Notes: generated from the sequence alone by a model not told the origin. Shown: positions 1 to 10,047, numbered from the stretch's first letter. The stretch is DNA of 64,000 bases from Planctomycetota bacterium (GCA_027622275.1 JAQBZB010000008.1:1-64000), one strand, 5' to 3'. Numbers and translations are program-made.

Positions 1-68
1 ATCGCCCCGCTCCCAATTCGCCCTCCAGGAATTAGTTTGTCCACAGTTTGTGAGCAAGGCGTACCGCG

Positions 69-3000
69 ATGCCGACCGTCACTTGTCCTAACCAAGAGTG
101 CGAGAAGTCGTATCAGGTGAGCGAGGAGAGCTTGGGGGGCCGCGCGCGATGCAAGGCGTGTGGATCGGTCATCGAGTTGAAGTGGAGTGGCGGCGAATCG
201 GATGCCTGGCCGACGCCCGGCAGATCTTCCGGGTCGACTCCCGCGGAAACGTCACAACCGGTCGACACCAACGCAGCTGCCCCCAAAACACCCGGCCAGT
301 CGCAGATCCCCGAGACGCTTGGCAGGTTTCAGATCAAGTCCCTGCTGGGGGCCGGTGCGTTTGGCACGGTCTATCGGGCTTACGATCCCGTGCTGGAACG
401 CGAGGTGGCGCTGAAGGTGCCGCAAGCGTCGATGGTGGGCAACGAGGAAGCCGCCGCCCGGTTCTTGCGCGAGGCCAAGGCGGCCGCGCAGTTGACGCAT
501 CCCAACATTGTACCGGTCTTCGATGCAGGTTCGGACGGGGCGCACATCTTTATCGCGTCGAAGTTCATCGAAGGGCAAACACTAGATGCCGCGCTTGACG
601 AAGGTCGTATCGATCACCAGCAAGCGGCGGCGATTCTGCGTCAGTTGGCCGATGCGTTGGCTTACGCGCACAACCAAGGTGTTATCCACCGCGACATCAA
701 ACCGTCCAACATCATGCTGGACCAGCAGGGCCAGCCGCACGTGATGGACTTCGGCTTGGCTCGCCTGTCGGACGAGCAACAGAAGCTGACGCTCGATGGT
801 TCACTCTTGGGAACACCCGCTTACATGTCGCCCGAGCAGGCCGGTGAACCGGGATTGGAAGTGGGACCGGCGAGCGATCAATACAGTCTAGGTGTTGTGT
901 TGTACGAGTTGCTTTGCCACCAGAAACCTTTCTCTGGGCCACTGGCGTCGTTGATCTATCAGATCCGCAAGGAGGAGCCGCCAGCGCCACGAACAATTCG
1001 CTCAGCGATTCCTAGGGATCTGGAAATCATCTGTTTGAAAGCCATGGCGAAGGAATCGGACAAGCGGTACGTCAACTGCCATGAATTCGCCGAAGATTTG
1101 CAGCGCTGGCTTCAAGATCAACCGATACTTGCTCGTCGTGCCTCAGTGGCGGAACGGCTGCAGCGCTGGTGCCGTCGCAATCCGGTGTCCGCAGCGTTAT
1201 GTGCCCTCTCACTTTCGCTGTTGATCGCTGTGGCGATCACTGCGGGCGCGGGCTACTTCGCTACTCGAGCGGCGCTGGTCAAAGCCGATTCTGAGCGAGA
1301 TAAGGCCAAAACTGCGGAGTCAGAAGCGATGGCGGCGTTACACGCGTCGGAACGCAGTCGCTATTTCACTCAAATCGCTCTGGCAGACCGCGAATGGCAG
1401 ACTGCAAATACCGCAGAAGCTGAAAAACTGCTCCACGAAGCGCCGCCGGAATATCGCAACCTGGAGTGGTATTACCTGCAGCATCTGTGTCGTCCAAACG
1501 TCGTGACCATCGAAGGGCATGCCGGCAGATCAGTATTCGGCGTGGCATTCAGTCCCGACGGCAAGCACGTAGCGACCGCTGGTGAGGATGGTACGGCCGT
1601 CATTTGGAATAGCGAGACCGGCGAATTGCAGCGAACACTCAGTGGGCACGTCGGCACCGTCTGGTCGGTCGCCTACAGCCACGACGGGACTCTGATCGCT
1701 ACCGCCGGCCACGACAAGACCGTGCGTTTATGGAATTCCTCGACCGGGGAATCTTTGAAAGTCATGAACGGCCACAGGGCGACCGTCACAGCAGTGGCAT
1801 TCAATCCGAACTCAACCCAGGTCGTTTCTGTAGCTGGTAACTGGCCTCCGCGACCACCGGGGGAAGTACTCATCTGGGATGTGTCATCCGGCATGATCTC
1901 GAAGGAACTCACTCGCCAGATCCCGGCAGCGTGGCGCGTCGCGTGGAGTCCGGATGGTGCGCTGATCGCGGTCTCCAGGGGAGTTCAGAGACAATCAGCC
2001 GTCGATATCTGGAGTACGAAAACCGGCAGGACGCTGAAAACTCTGCCCCAGCCCCTTCGCGCGACGGAGGTCGCGTTCAATCACGATAGCAGCTCGCTCG
2101 CTTGCGCGAATATTTCAGGTACCGTCGAAGTCTGGAATGTGAGCAACTGGAGCCGGCGGTTCGAATACAACGGCCATGGTAGTGGGATTGAAGGAGTCTC
2201 ATTCAGCCCCGACGGGAGGTATCTTGCGGCAACCACCGAACGAATGACTGTGAGAATGATTGATGTCAACACAGGGCTTGAGGTCAAAGCGTTTAAGGGC
2301 CATGCCTCGTCGGCACATGCAGTTGCCTTCTGTCCCGACGGGGAGCGGCTTGTTTCGACCGATCGCAGCGGCACGGCCAAGATCTGGAAAGTCCAGACCC
2401 AGTACGAATCACGAACACTGGATGATGCCGGTGCAGATCAGTTGAGTGTTGCCTACAGCCCGACCGGAGGTCTGCTCGCAACAGGTGGCAGGAACGGAAT
2501 TGTAACCATTAGAGACAGTTCGACCGGCGAGGTGATACGTGTGCTGGAAGGACAAGGCGGCGAAGTCCGCGGTCTGGCGTTTGACCCGGCTGGCAAACGC
2601 CTAGTCAGCGGGGCGAGTGATCGGTCTGTGCGTATCTGGGATGTTGCCACCGGCACGCAGCAGCACAAACTGACGGGCCACAATGACGGAATCTGGGCCG
2701 TTACTTTCAGCCCGGATGGCCGCACCGTGGCATCGGCGGGCTTTGTGAATGACCGGACGATCAGAACCTGGGACGCAGAAACGGGGAAGCCGTTGAAGAC
2801 ACTCAAGGGTCACACGAGCATCGTCTACGATGTCGTCTACACACCTGACGGGAAACAGATCGTCAGTGCAGGAAACGATAAGACGGTTCGGCTGTGGGAC
2901 GCGGAAACGGGCGAACTACTACGAACGATCGCAGTCCATGTGGCCCCCGTGAATGGAGTTGCCTGTAGTCCAGATGGAAAGCTGATTGCGGCGGCAATCG

Positions 3001-3317
3001 GTGATAACTCACCAGGCGGACAAGACTCTCTGGTCGTGTTATACGACGCAACTTCAGGCGTTCGGCTACGCGTTCTCATGGGGCATGTTGGAAGCGTTCG
3101 AGAGGTCGCGTTCAACGCTGATGGCACCCGGCTGATTTCTGCCAGCTTTGGCGCCGTGCGTATTTGGGAGCCGACGGACGGTCGCACGGTTCTCACCTGG
3201 CGTGCCAACCATCGCGATCTCATGTCGGACATTTGCATTCGGCCCGATGGCCAACAACTCGCGACCGCCGGTGGAGATGTGAAATTATGGGATGCACCAA
3301 TCGTCACCGATGAATGA
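69..3317 (+). CDS. Membrane Ser/Thr protein kinase with WD40 repeats
   Basis: This 1082-residue protein starts with a zinc-ribbon-like segment (Cys6, Cys11, Cys28, Cys31) and a low-complexity linker. A Hanks-type kinase domain follows at about 84-345, with a glycine-rich loop near 93, the HRDIKPSN catalytic loop near 207 and DFGLA near 227. A single hydrophobic segment lies at about 376-400. The rest, from about 480 to the end, is a series of WD40 repeats with the usual GH...W(D/N) pattern, probably one or two propellers. By family knowledge it phosphorylates Ser/Thr, with the propeller acting as an outer sensing or binding surface; targets are unknown. The kinase half and the bases just before the ATG closely resemble the next gene, so the two are tandem paralogs with swapped C-terminal modules. 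Confidence 0.93.
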   Translation: MPTVTCPNQECEKSYQVSEESLGGRARCKACGSVIELKWSGGESDAWPTPGRSSGSTPAETSQPVDTNAAAPKTPGQSQIPETLGRFQIKSLLGAGAFGTVYRAYDPVLEREVALKVPQASMVGNEEAAARFLREAKAAAQLTHPNIVPVFDAGSDGAHIFIASKFIEGQTLDAALDEGRIDHQQAAAILRQLADALAYAHNQGVIHRDIKPSNIMLDQQGQPHVMDFGLARLSDEQQKLTLDGSLLGTPAYMSPEQAGEPGLEVGPASDQYSLGVVLYELLCHQKPFSGPLASLIYQIRKEEPPAPRTIRSAIPRDLEIICLKAMAKESDKRYVNCHEFAEDLQRWLQDQPILARRASVAERLQRWCRRNPVSAALCALSLSLLIAVAITAGAGYFATRAALVKADSERDKAKTAESEAMAALHASERSRYFTQIALADREWQTANTAEAEKLLHEAPPEYRNLEWYYLQHLCRPNVVTIEGHAGRSVFGVAFSPDGKHVATAGEDGTAVIWNSETGELQRTLSGHVGTVWSVAYSHDGTLIATAGHDKTVRLWNSSTGESLKVMNGHRATVTAVAFNPNSTQVVSVAGNWPPRPPGEVLIWDVSSGMISKELTRQIPAAWRVAWSPDGALIAVSRGVQRQSAVDIWSTKTGRTLKTLPQPLRATEVAFNHDSSSLACANISGTVEVWNVSNWSRRFEYNGHGSGIEGVSFSPDGRYLAATTERMTVRMIDVNTGLEVKAFKGHASSAHAVAFCPDGERLVSTDRSGTAKIWKVQTQYESRTLDDAGADQLSVAYSPTGGLLATGGRNGIVTIRDSSTGEVIRVLEGQGGEVRGLAFDPAGKRLVSGASDRSVRIWDVATGTQQHKLTGHNDGIWAVTFSPDGRTVASAGFVNDRTIRTWDAETGKPLKTLKGHTSIVYDVVYTPDGKQIVSAGNDKTVRLWDAETGELLRTIAVHVAPVNGVACSPDGKLIAAAIGDNSPGGQDSLVVLYDATSGVRLRVLMGHVGSVREVAFNADGTRLISASFGAVRIWEPTDGRTVLTWRANHRDLMSDICIRPDGQQLATAGGDVKLWDAPIVTDE

Positions 3318-3542
3318 ACCGGAACATCCCATCTTGCTGGACGAGCAAGCGGGCGGGCGCTCGCAACGATTCTGTTCCCGGATGGAACCTTCCTATGTCG
3401 AACTTCGAATAATTGTCATTCGGCTCGAAAGATTATGACCGGAAATGAAGAAGCAATTGTGTTAGAATCCTGCTCTTACGAGTCACGCACGACTGATCCG
3501 GTGAGTTGACTAAACCACTGATGCTTTGCGAGGCGTACCGAG

Positions 3543-6500
3543 ATGCCAACGGTCATCTGTCCGAACGACCAGTGTGGGAAATCGTACAACGTGAGCGACG
3601 AGAGCTTGGGCGGCCGCGCGCGATGCAAGACTTGTGGATCGGTCATCGAGTTGACATGGGGTGGTGACGAATCGGAGGTGTCCGATCACAGTGCCGATGG
3701 TGCCAGCAGCAAATCCACCGGATCGACTCACTCGGAAGCCCGACAGCTAAACGAGACCGAGGCAGACGTCCCCAAAGCGTCTGGCCGGTCACAGATCCCT
3801 GAGACGCTGGGCCGGTTCCAGATTCGATCCGTACTGGGGGCCGGTACGTTTGGCACCGTCTATCGCGCCTACGATCCGCAGCTGGATCGCGAAGTGGCCT
3901 TGAAGGTGCCTAACACCGGCGTGCTCCGAACGGAAGAAGAGGCCGAACGTTTTCTCCGCGAGGCGCGCGCGGCTGCGTCACTTCGCCATCCGAATATCTG
4001 TCCCGTCCATGAGGCGTACGAGCAAGACGGCCGGGTTTGCATCGTGATGGCCTTTATCTCTGGCAAGACGCTCACGTCGCTGATCAACCCGGACAAGCCG
4101 CTCGGCGAACGCCAAGCCGCCTTGCTCATTCACAAACTGGCCCAAGCCCTTGATCTGGCGCATAAGAAGGGAGTCATTCATCGCGACCTGAAACCGGGCA
4201 ATATCATGTTCGACCAGGAACATCGCGAGCCGGTCATCATGGACTTCGGCCTGGCACGGCGTTCCTCCGATTCCCAAATGACACAGATGGGCCAAATCCT
4301 GGGCACGCCTGCCTACATGTCACCCGAGCAAGCCATGGGACAAACCGAATCCATCGGCCCGGCTTCGGACGTGTACAGCCTGGGAGTGATTTTCTACGAG
4401 CTGTTGTGCTGCGCGCGGCCGTTCCCTGGTGCCGCCGAGCAAGTGCGGGCCGCCCACTATCTGAAGACGGAAGCCGCGCCGCCATCGACGCACCGGCCCG
4501 GGATCAACGCGACGCTGGAAGCGATCTGCCTGAAGGCCATGTCTTGCAAGATCGAAGACCGGTCGTCGATGGCCGAGCTGGCCGAAGCGCTGACACACTA
4601 TGTGCCCGGCGCGCAGCCATCGGCTGATGTTCTCCCTCCGGTGCAGATACCAGAGAACCGATCAACGGAAACTGCCGCAGCGCCCAAGGAGGCAGGCTTG
4701 TCGGCGCTGTTCGCTGTCGCCGCCGCTGACAAAAAGCCTGCCGCTGTCAAGACGAAGCATGTGAGACATCGCAAGCAATCGTCATCCCGCAAGAGCTTTT
4801 GGCGATCCCTGCCGCCCAGCGGCAAATGGGTTGCTGGTGCCGGAGCGGCCGCGTTGCTGATCTGGCTTGGTGTCGTCTTGTTCATTCAGACTGGCGAGGG
4901 ATTGGTCAAGATCGAGATTCTCTCGGACGACGTGGAAGTCACGTTCCAAAACGAAACGATCACACTTGCCGACGGCACGCAAGAGTACAATGTCAAACCC
5001 GGTGACCACACCCTGCACATCAAGTCCGGCAACGCCGAGTTCGACACCGACAAGTTCACACTCACCAAGGGCAACAACCCAACGGTTACCGTCGAACTCG
5101 TGAAGAACGAAATCGTGGCGAAGGCGGGCGATAAGCAGATTGCGCGACATGCCGTGCCGACGGTACAACCACCAACACCCGAGAACGCGTCGGCAGGGGT
5201 ACCGGCACTGACGAGCAAAGCCGCCGACTCGCCGCAACCGGCGGCGGTGCCGGAAGAGGCGGCGGCCCTTCCCGGGACCGCCCAACCTGCATGGAGCGAC
5301 GAATGGGCGCTCTCAAGACCGTTCGGACGGTCCCAATGGACGGTTTTGGAAGACGGCGTACTGGAAGGTAGCGGCGCTGGATGGCTAGCGACGAAACAAG
5401 ACTATTCGGATTTTGAAATCTCATTGGAATATCAACTCTCCGATGGCGGTAACAGCGGCATCTTCGTGCGTGCGACGCCAACCGGTGACACCAAGGGGAG
5501 CGAGTTTCTGGAGATTCAGCTCCTGGACGACAACGACTCGAAGAATCGTCGCTCCGGACCCACTGGCCAGACCGGTTCGCTGTGGAATATTGCCGCACGG
5601 AAACAGGCATTGAACACGGTGCCCGGTCAATGGCACACGTTGCTGGTGCGAGCCGTCGGGCCGCGCATCCAAGTCGAGCATGACGGCGCCGAGGCACTCG
5701 ACGTGAATCTGGATAGCGTCTCGATCCCCGCCAAGGTCAAACGCCAATCAAGTGGCCGCATCGGCTTGCAATCGTATCCCATCACGACAGTTCGTTTCCG
5801 TAACATCGTGATTCGTGATCTGACAAGTACAAGCGGTGTTAATCCGAATCCGCAAGCGCCGCTCGAAACGACCGCGCAGACCGTTTTCCCGGGCTCGCAA
5901 TCGCTGTTCAACGGTACGGACCTGACGGGTTGGACTCCCATGAGTACGTCGGGCAACGATGACGACGTTCACCAGCCGACGACGGGTGGTTGGCAGGCCG
6001 GCGACTCAGAACTGCTTTGCAACTGGTTACGTAGCAGCTGGCTAAAGTCCTCACGGCAGTATGGCGATTTCGAATTGCAGCTTGAGTACAAGTTGCTACC
6101 CGGCGGAAACAGCGGGGTCTATATCCGTTCGCCCGGACTGGGGCACCTCTCTCGAACTGGCATCGAAGTCCAGCTCTTGGACGACGACTCGCCGAGCTTC
6201 CGCAATACTGCCGCCGACAAACGCACCGGTGCGCTGTGGGGCATCGCCGCTCCCACAGTCAGGGTGCCGCAACCCGCCGGCCAGTGGCACTTGATCGCGA
6301 TTCGCTGTGAGCGGCCGCGGATTCAAGTCCACCTCGATGGCACCGAGATCGTTGACGCCGATGCCACCAAGAACTTGGCCCTTCAAGGCCGGCCTCGTTC
6401 TGGTTATATCGGCTTGACGAATTGGCACGGCGAAGCATTTGGAACCTCGTTCCGCAACATCCGCATCAAGGAGTTGGAGCGCGTCTCCGAACCCGCCGCT

Positions 6501-7058
6501 GCAAGCGGAGTTAATCCCGATCCGCAACCGCCGTCCGCATCCGTGCCTTCTCCTGCCTCAAACCTCAGCGATCTGGAGAACAAGATCTTTCCGTCGCTGG
6601 TCCGTGTCAAAGTGGCCGGAGATAACCGGATGCCGCTTGGGGTCGTTACGGAGTCAGGTGTATGTACCATCATGCCGGGATCTTTTACGAGCGTCGAACT
6701 CGAGACGCTCGACGGAAAGCGGAAGTTTGCCGGCACCGTGCGTTCGCGCTCACCGTCTCCCTTTTGCTGGATTGATTCCACCGATCTGGACCTGCGTCCG
6801 GCAGCAAGCGCCAAAACCGGAACGGCCAGCCAACTGCAAGATGCGTTCGTGGCCCTGCACCTCGACGGCGCGACGAAGCTCTACGCCGGCAAGATCGAAG
6901 CGAGCGGAGCCTTTTGGGCACCCGTCGAGGTTGCGCCACAACAAGGCGGTATCGTGGGCATTGGACCGATCTTCGCGGCCGATGGAACCTGCCTCGGCCT
7001 GAGTCTGAGATCTGATCGCGACAAACCAATCGCTATCTATCCGCTGAAAATGGAATAA
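3543..7058 (+). CDS. Membrane Ser/Thr protein kinase with two DUF1080 domains
   Basis: This 1171-residue protein has the same N-terminal zinc ribbon as the preceding kinase (Cys6, Cys11, Cys28, Cys31). The kinase domain spans about 90-345, with HRDLKPGN near 214 and a DFGLA motif. A transmembrane helix lies at about 429-450. A PEGA-like beta segment (about 455-520) and a Pro/Ala linker follow. Two DUF1080 (3-keto-disaccharide hydrolase / LamG-like) domains then occupy about 585-755 and 785-985, each with the family pattern GGNSG(I/V)(F/Y)(V/I)R. The last 150 residues resemble a degenerate trypsin-like fold (GGIVGIG near the end) without a clear catalytic triad. I infer a sugar- or glycan-sensing extracytoplasmic half. 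Only 10 bases separate it from the next kinase gene, so co-transcription is likely. Confidence 0.92.
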   Translation: MPTVICPNDQCGKSYNVSDESLGGRARCKTCGSVIELTWGGDESEVSDHSADGASSKSTGSTHSEARQLNETEADVPKASGRSQIPETLGRFQIRSVLGAGTFGTVYRAYDPQLDREVALKVPNTGVLRTEEEAERFLREARAAASLRHPNICPVHEAYEQDGRVCIVMAFISGKTLTSLINPDKPLGERQAALLIHKLAQALDLAHKKGVIHRDLKPGNIMFDQEHREPVIMDFGLARRSSDSQMTQMGQILGTPAYMSPEQAMGQTESIGPASDVYSLGVIFYELLCCARPFPGAAEQVRAAHYLKTEAAPPSTHRPGINATLEAICLKAMSCKIEDRSSMAELAEALTHYVPGAQPSADVLPPVQIPENRSTETAAAPKEAGLSALFAVAAADKKPAAVKTKHVRHRKQSSSRKSFWRSLPPSGKWVAGAGAAALLIWLGVVLFIQTGEGLVKIEILSDDVEVTFQNETITLADGTQEYNVKPGDHTLHIKSGNAEFDTDKFTLTKGNNPTVTVELVKNEIVAKAGDKQIARHAVPTVQPPTPENASAGVPALTSKAADSPQPAAVPEEAAALPGTAQPAWSDEWALSRPFGRSQWTVLEDGVLEGSGAGWLATKQDYSDFEISLEYQLSDGGNSGIFVRATPTGDTKGSEFLEIQLLDDNDSKNRRSGPTGQTGSLWNIAARKQALNTVPGQWHTLLVRAVGPRIQVEHDGAEALDVNLDSVSIPAKVKRQSSGRIGLQSYPITTVRFRNIVIRDLTSTSGVNPNPQAPLETTAQTVFPGSQSLFNGTDLTGWTPMSTSGNDDDVHQPTTGGWQAGDSELLCNWLRSSWLKSSRQYGDFELQLEYKLLPGGNSGVYIRSPGLGHLSRTGIEVQLLDDDSPSFRNTAADKRTGALWGIAAPTVRVPQPAGQWHLIAIRCERPRIQVHLDGTEIVDADATKNLALQGRPRSGYIGLTNWHGEAFGTSFRNIRIKELERVSEPAAASGVNPDPQPPSASVPSPASNLSDLENKIFPSLVRVKVAGDNRMPLGVVTESGVCTIMPGSFTSVELETLDGKRKFAGTVRSRSPSPFCWIDSTDLDLRPAASAKTGTASQLQDAFVALHLDGATKLYAGKIEASGAFWAPVEVAPQQGGIVGIGPIFAADGTCLGLSLRSDRDKPIAIYPLKME

Positions 7059-7068
7059 CTCACCTATT

Positions 7069-8562
7069 ATGCCAGCAAAAGTGCTACTGGAAGTGACGTC
7101 GGGTCCGATCAAGGGAAAGGTGTTTCCCTTTGAATCGCACGATACTTTTCTGTTCGGCCGACATGGAACGTGCCATGCTCAGATTCCGCGCGATGGTTTC
7201 GTGTCGCGGCATCACTTCATTCTCGAAGTGAATCCGCCGGACGCTCGGTTGCGCGATCTCGGCAGTCTGGGCGGCACCTATGTGAATGGCACCAAGTACG
7301 GGGGACGTGCGGTCGATAAGGCACCGGGGGATGCAACCGGACGGCAATTCGCCAATGTTGACTTATCTGACGGTGATATCATTGCGGTCGGCAAGACAAC
7401 GCTGCGAGTCAAGATTGAGGCACCGCTGCAATGCTGCCAGTGTGGCACCGAGATCCTCGAAGACAGGGTGAAAGCCGAGTGGATGCCGGGCAGCTTTATG
7501 TGTCGTAACTGCCGTGGTCAGTTATCAACGGATGCGCAGTCCTTTCCACCGCGCCCTGTTACTGTTCGTGAAGCCCCTCGTTGCGACCAATGCGGGCAAG
7601 ATGTATCGAAAGAGGTGGGCAGCCGAACGAGCGACAATTACGTGTGTCAGGAATGCCGAAAGCGGCTGCTCTCCGAGAGCGGCGGGCTGCGGCGTCTGAT
7701 GCAGGACGCGGCCAAGACCATCCAGCGCGACCAGCAACCGCTTATTTCCGGTTACGAACTTGGCGAAGTGCTTGGCAAAGGTGGCATGGGGCTTGTCTAC
7801 AAGGCGACACGAAGAAGTGATGGACAGACCGTGGCGATCAAAATGATGTTGCCCGCGGTCGCCGTCAACGAGGCATCGCGAGAAGTGTTTCAACGCGAGA
7901 TCGGAGTGACCGACTGCTTGGATCACGCAAACATTGTCAAGCTGTTCGAGCATGGAGATGGAAACGGCGTGTTCTATTTCGTCTGCGAGTTCTGCAAAGG
8001 CGGGAGCTTGGACCAATTGATGCGCCGTCAAGGCGGCAGGGTAACGCTGAAAATGTCCGCGCCGATCATGAAGCAGTGCCTCAATGGATTGGAATACGCC
8101 CATTCCGAAGGGATCGTGCATCGGGATCTCAAGCCCCAAAACATTCTCCTGTATCAGAGCGATAAGAAATGGACCGCCAAGGTCGCCGACTTTGGCTTGG
8201 CGAAAAGTTTCGAGACTGCGGGTCTGTCGGGAATGACAGCCACACGATCGGTCGGCGGAACGTTCCACTTCATGCCCCGCGAGCAACTGACCGACTTCAA
8301 GTATGTGAAGCCGGTCAGTGACATCTGGAGCATCGCAGCGGCGTTCTACAACGTTCTCACTGGGCAGTATCCACGAAACTTGACCAAGGACCGCGATCCG
8401 ATCGAGGTGATCCTCCACGACGAGGCGATTCCGATTCGCGACCGCTGTGCGGAGATACCGAGGGCTGTGGCCGAAGTGCTTGACCGGGCGTTGTCATCCG
8501 ACACGGCGGTCCGCTTTCAAAGCGCCGCGGAATTCAAACGAGCACTCGACGAGGCACTGTAA
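7069..8562 (+). CDS. FHA domain-zinc ribbon-Ser/Thr kinase
   Basis: This 497-residue protein appears cytoplasmic. An N-terminal FHA domain (about 1-110) carries the phosphopeptide-binding pattern FGRHG...SRHH...GGTYVNG. Two CxxC-type zinc ribbons follow (about 122-149 and 168-203). The kinase domain runs from about 225 to the end, with LGKGGMGLVYKA, the HRDLKPQN loop near 350 and ADFGLAKS. No transmembrane helix is visible. By analogy with other FHA-kinases it could bind the autophosphorylated membrane kinases upstream and relay the signal. It lies 10 bases after the previous gene and 4 bases before the phosphatase gene, which supports one operon. Confidence 0.93.
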   Translation: MPAKVLLEVTSGPIKGKVFPFESHDTFLFGRHGTCHAQIPRDGFVSRHHFILEVNPPDARLRDLGSLGGTYVNGTKYGGRAVDKAPGDATGRQFANVDLSDGDIIAVGKTTLRVKIEAPLQCCQCGTEILEDRVKAEWMPGSFMCRNCRGQLSTDAQSFPPRPVTVREAPRCDQCGQDVSKEVGSRTSDNYVCQECRKRLLSESGGLRRLMQDAAKTIQRDQQPLISGYELGEVLGKGGMGLVYKATRRSDGQTVAIKMMLPAVAVNEASREVFQREIGVTDCLDHANIVKLFEHGDGNGVFYFVCEFCKGGSLDQLMRRQGGRVTLKMSAPIMKQCLNGLEYAHSEGIVHRDLKPQNILLYQSDKKWTAKVADFGLAKSFETAGLSGMTATRSVGGTFHFMPREQLTDFKYVKPVSDIWSIAAAFYNVLTGQYPRNLTKDRDPIEVILHDEAIPIRDRCAEIPRAVAEVLDRALSSDTAVRFQSAAEFKRALDEAL

Positions 8563-8566
8563 TCCC

Positions 8567-9307
8567 ATGACTGCCGCACCATTTGCCGCCTTGAGCGATG
8601 TGGGCCGTGTTCGTGCCGGGAACGAAGATCGCTGGTTCGCCGATGCTGAAAAGCAAATCTACGTTGTTTCCGACGGCATGGGAGGGCAGGCAGCTGGCGA
8701 AGTGGCGTCGCGAATAGTCGTCGAGATTCTTCCAGGCCGACTGCAAAAGGTATTGGACCATGGCGAGGATCTGCGGCAACCGGTCGTCGTGGAGCGGATC
8801 GTCGACACCATCGCGAAGCTCAGCCATGACATCCGTGCCGAGAGTGCGAATCAACCAGGCCTCTCAGGAATGGGAGCGACGCTCGTGTTGGCAGTCATCC
8901 GGGGCAAGTGTGCTTTGATCGTTCATCTGGGCGACAGTCGGGCATACCTGCTCCGCGATAATAAACTCCAACAGCTGACGCGTGACCACACGGTCGCCCA
9001 GGCCCTCGTCAACGCGGGTGCAGTGGAAGAGTCCGAGGCAGCGAATCATCCTGCCGGTAGTCCCCTGGCTCGTTTCGTTGGCATGGACGGCACCGCCCGT
9101 CCGGAAGCGAGCGTGATCGACATTCATGATGCCGATCGGCTACTGCTGTGTACCGATGGATTAACGGGGCTGCTGTCACGCGAAGAGATTCGGGACATCC
9201 TGAGCCAAGAGGCCCAGAACACCCGCGCTTGCCAGCGGCTGATCGACGTGGCGAACAAGCACGGAGGCAAGGATAATATCACAGCATTGATCGTCGACGT
9301 TGTGTAA
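8567..9307 (+). CDS. PP2C-family Ser/Thr protein phosphatase
   Basis: This 246-residue protein has the metal-dependent phosphatase motifs in order: RAGNEDRW, VSDGMGGQAAGE, GMGATL, HLGDSRAYLL, LCTDGLT and GGKDNIT. These place the Asp residues that bind two Mn/Mg ions. I chose the ATG at 8567, directly after the kinase stop codon, because it fits the family N-terminus. A longer in-frame start at 8447 would lie inside the kinase gene. Its likely role is to reverse phosphorylation by the three kinases encoded upstream. The kinase-kinase-FHA kinase-phosphatase order makes a self-contained signalling unit. Confidence 0.95.
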   Translation: MTAAPFAALSDVGRVRAGNEDRWFADAEKQIYVVSDGMGGQAAGEVASRIVVEILPGRLQKVLDHGEDLRQPVVVERIVDTIAKLSHDIRAESANQPGLSGMGATLVLAVIRGKCALIVHLGDSRAYLLRDNKLQQLTRDHTVAQALVNAGAVEESEAANHPAGSPLARFVGMDGTARPEASVIDIHDADRLLLCTDGLTGLLSREEIRDILSQEAQNTRACQRLIDVANKHGGKDNITALIVDVV

Positions 9308-9326
9308 GCGACCGTTCGAGGAATTA

Positions 9327-9445
9327 TAGTCGCCTTTCGCTCCGCGGCTGTGAAAAAATCAGCCGCTGGGCGCTAGCCCGCGGTTTCCCCGCAGGAACCG
9401 GACGCTAGCGCGTACCGGCTGATTTTACGGAGCGAAAGGCGACTA
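9327..9445. repeat. Inverted-repeat element of REP type
   Basis: Perfect 18-base arms lie at 9327-9344 and 9428-9445. A nested inner pair lies at 9355-9365 and 9416-9426, containing ATCAGCC and GGCTGAT. The GC-rich middle carries two GCTAGC words. The element ends just before the double-FHA gene. Shorter relatives of the outer arm (CGCCTTTCGCT) recur near 53460 and 44610. It could fold into a long cruciform or hairpin and could attenuate transcription between the phosphatase and FHA genes. Confidence 0.85.
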
Positions 9446-9480
9446 TGCGATCAGAATTCCTTTGCTGCCTTGAGGTGCTT

Positions 9481-10047
9481 ATGAAATCGTGGTTGATCGG
9501 CGGAGCCTCTGAGTGCGATCTGATCGTCGACGTTGACGTCGTATCCGCTCATCATTGCCGCCTGACACAAGCATCCGACGGATTCTATGTGGAGGATCTC
9601 GGCTCGACGAACGGCACCTTCGTGAATGGCGAGCGGTTGGCGGGCAAAGTTCGGATCTCACTGGCCGACAGTGTGACGTTGGGCCGTGATATAAAAATGC
9701 CCTGGCCGGAAGTAGCACTTCGGACGATTGCTCCCGACTCTGCGGCGCAAAAGATACCGACGGCGCAGCAGGTGCTCACCATCGGACGCGCGCCCGATTG
9801 CGACCTGGTGGTCGATAGCCCCTCGGTATCCAACCTTCATGCTCGCTTATTTGTCCGCGCCGAGAACACGCTGCTTGAGGATCTCAGTTCCGACAACGGA
9901 ACCTACGTTGACGGACGCAAGATCACTCGAGCCTTGCTCTCCAAGTCATCGTCGGTACGTCTGGGAGATTACGACGTCCCACCGAGCCTGATCAACAAAT
10001 ACTTGCCCGCAGGCCCCGTCGACTCCTCTTCCGGAGCAACGGAATAA
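9481..10047 (+). CDS. Double FHA-domain protein
   Basis: This 188-residue protein consists of two FHA domains back to back. The first (about 1-75) has GGASECDLIV and the DLGSTNGTFVNGE signature. The second (about 95-170) has IGRAPDCDLVV and DNGTYVDGRK. The start at 9481 is preferred over 9445 because a GAGGTG ribosome binding site precedes it and the shorter product begins at the domain boundary. FHA domains bind phosphothreonine peptides, so this is probably an adaptor for the neighbouring kinases. No catalytic or membrane segment is visible. Confidence 0.88.
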   Translation: MKSWLIGGASECDLIVDVDVVSAHHCRLTQASDGFYVEDLGSTNGTFVNGERLAGKVRISLADSVTLGRDIKMPWPEVALRTIAPDSAAQKIPTAQQVLTIGRAPDCDLVVDSPSVSNLHARLFVRAENTLLEDLSSDNGTYVDGRKITRALLSKSSSVRLGDYDVPPSLINKYLPAGPVDSSSGATE

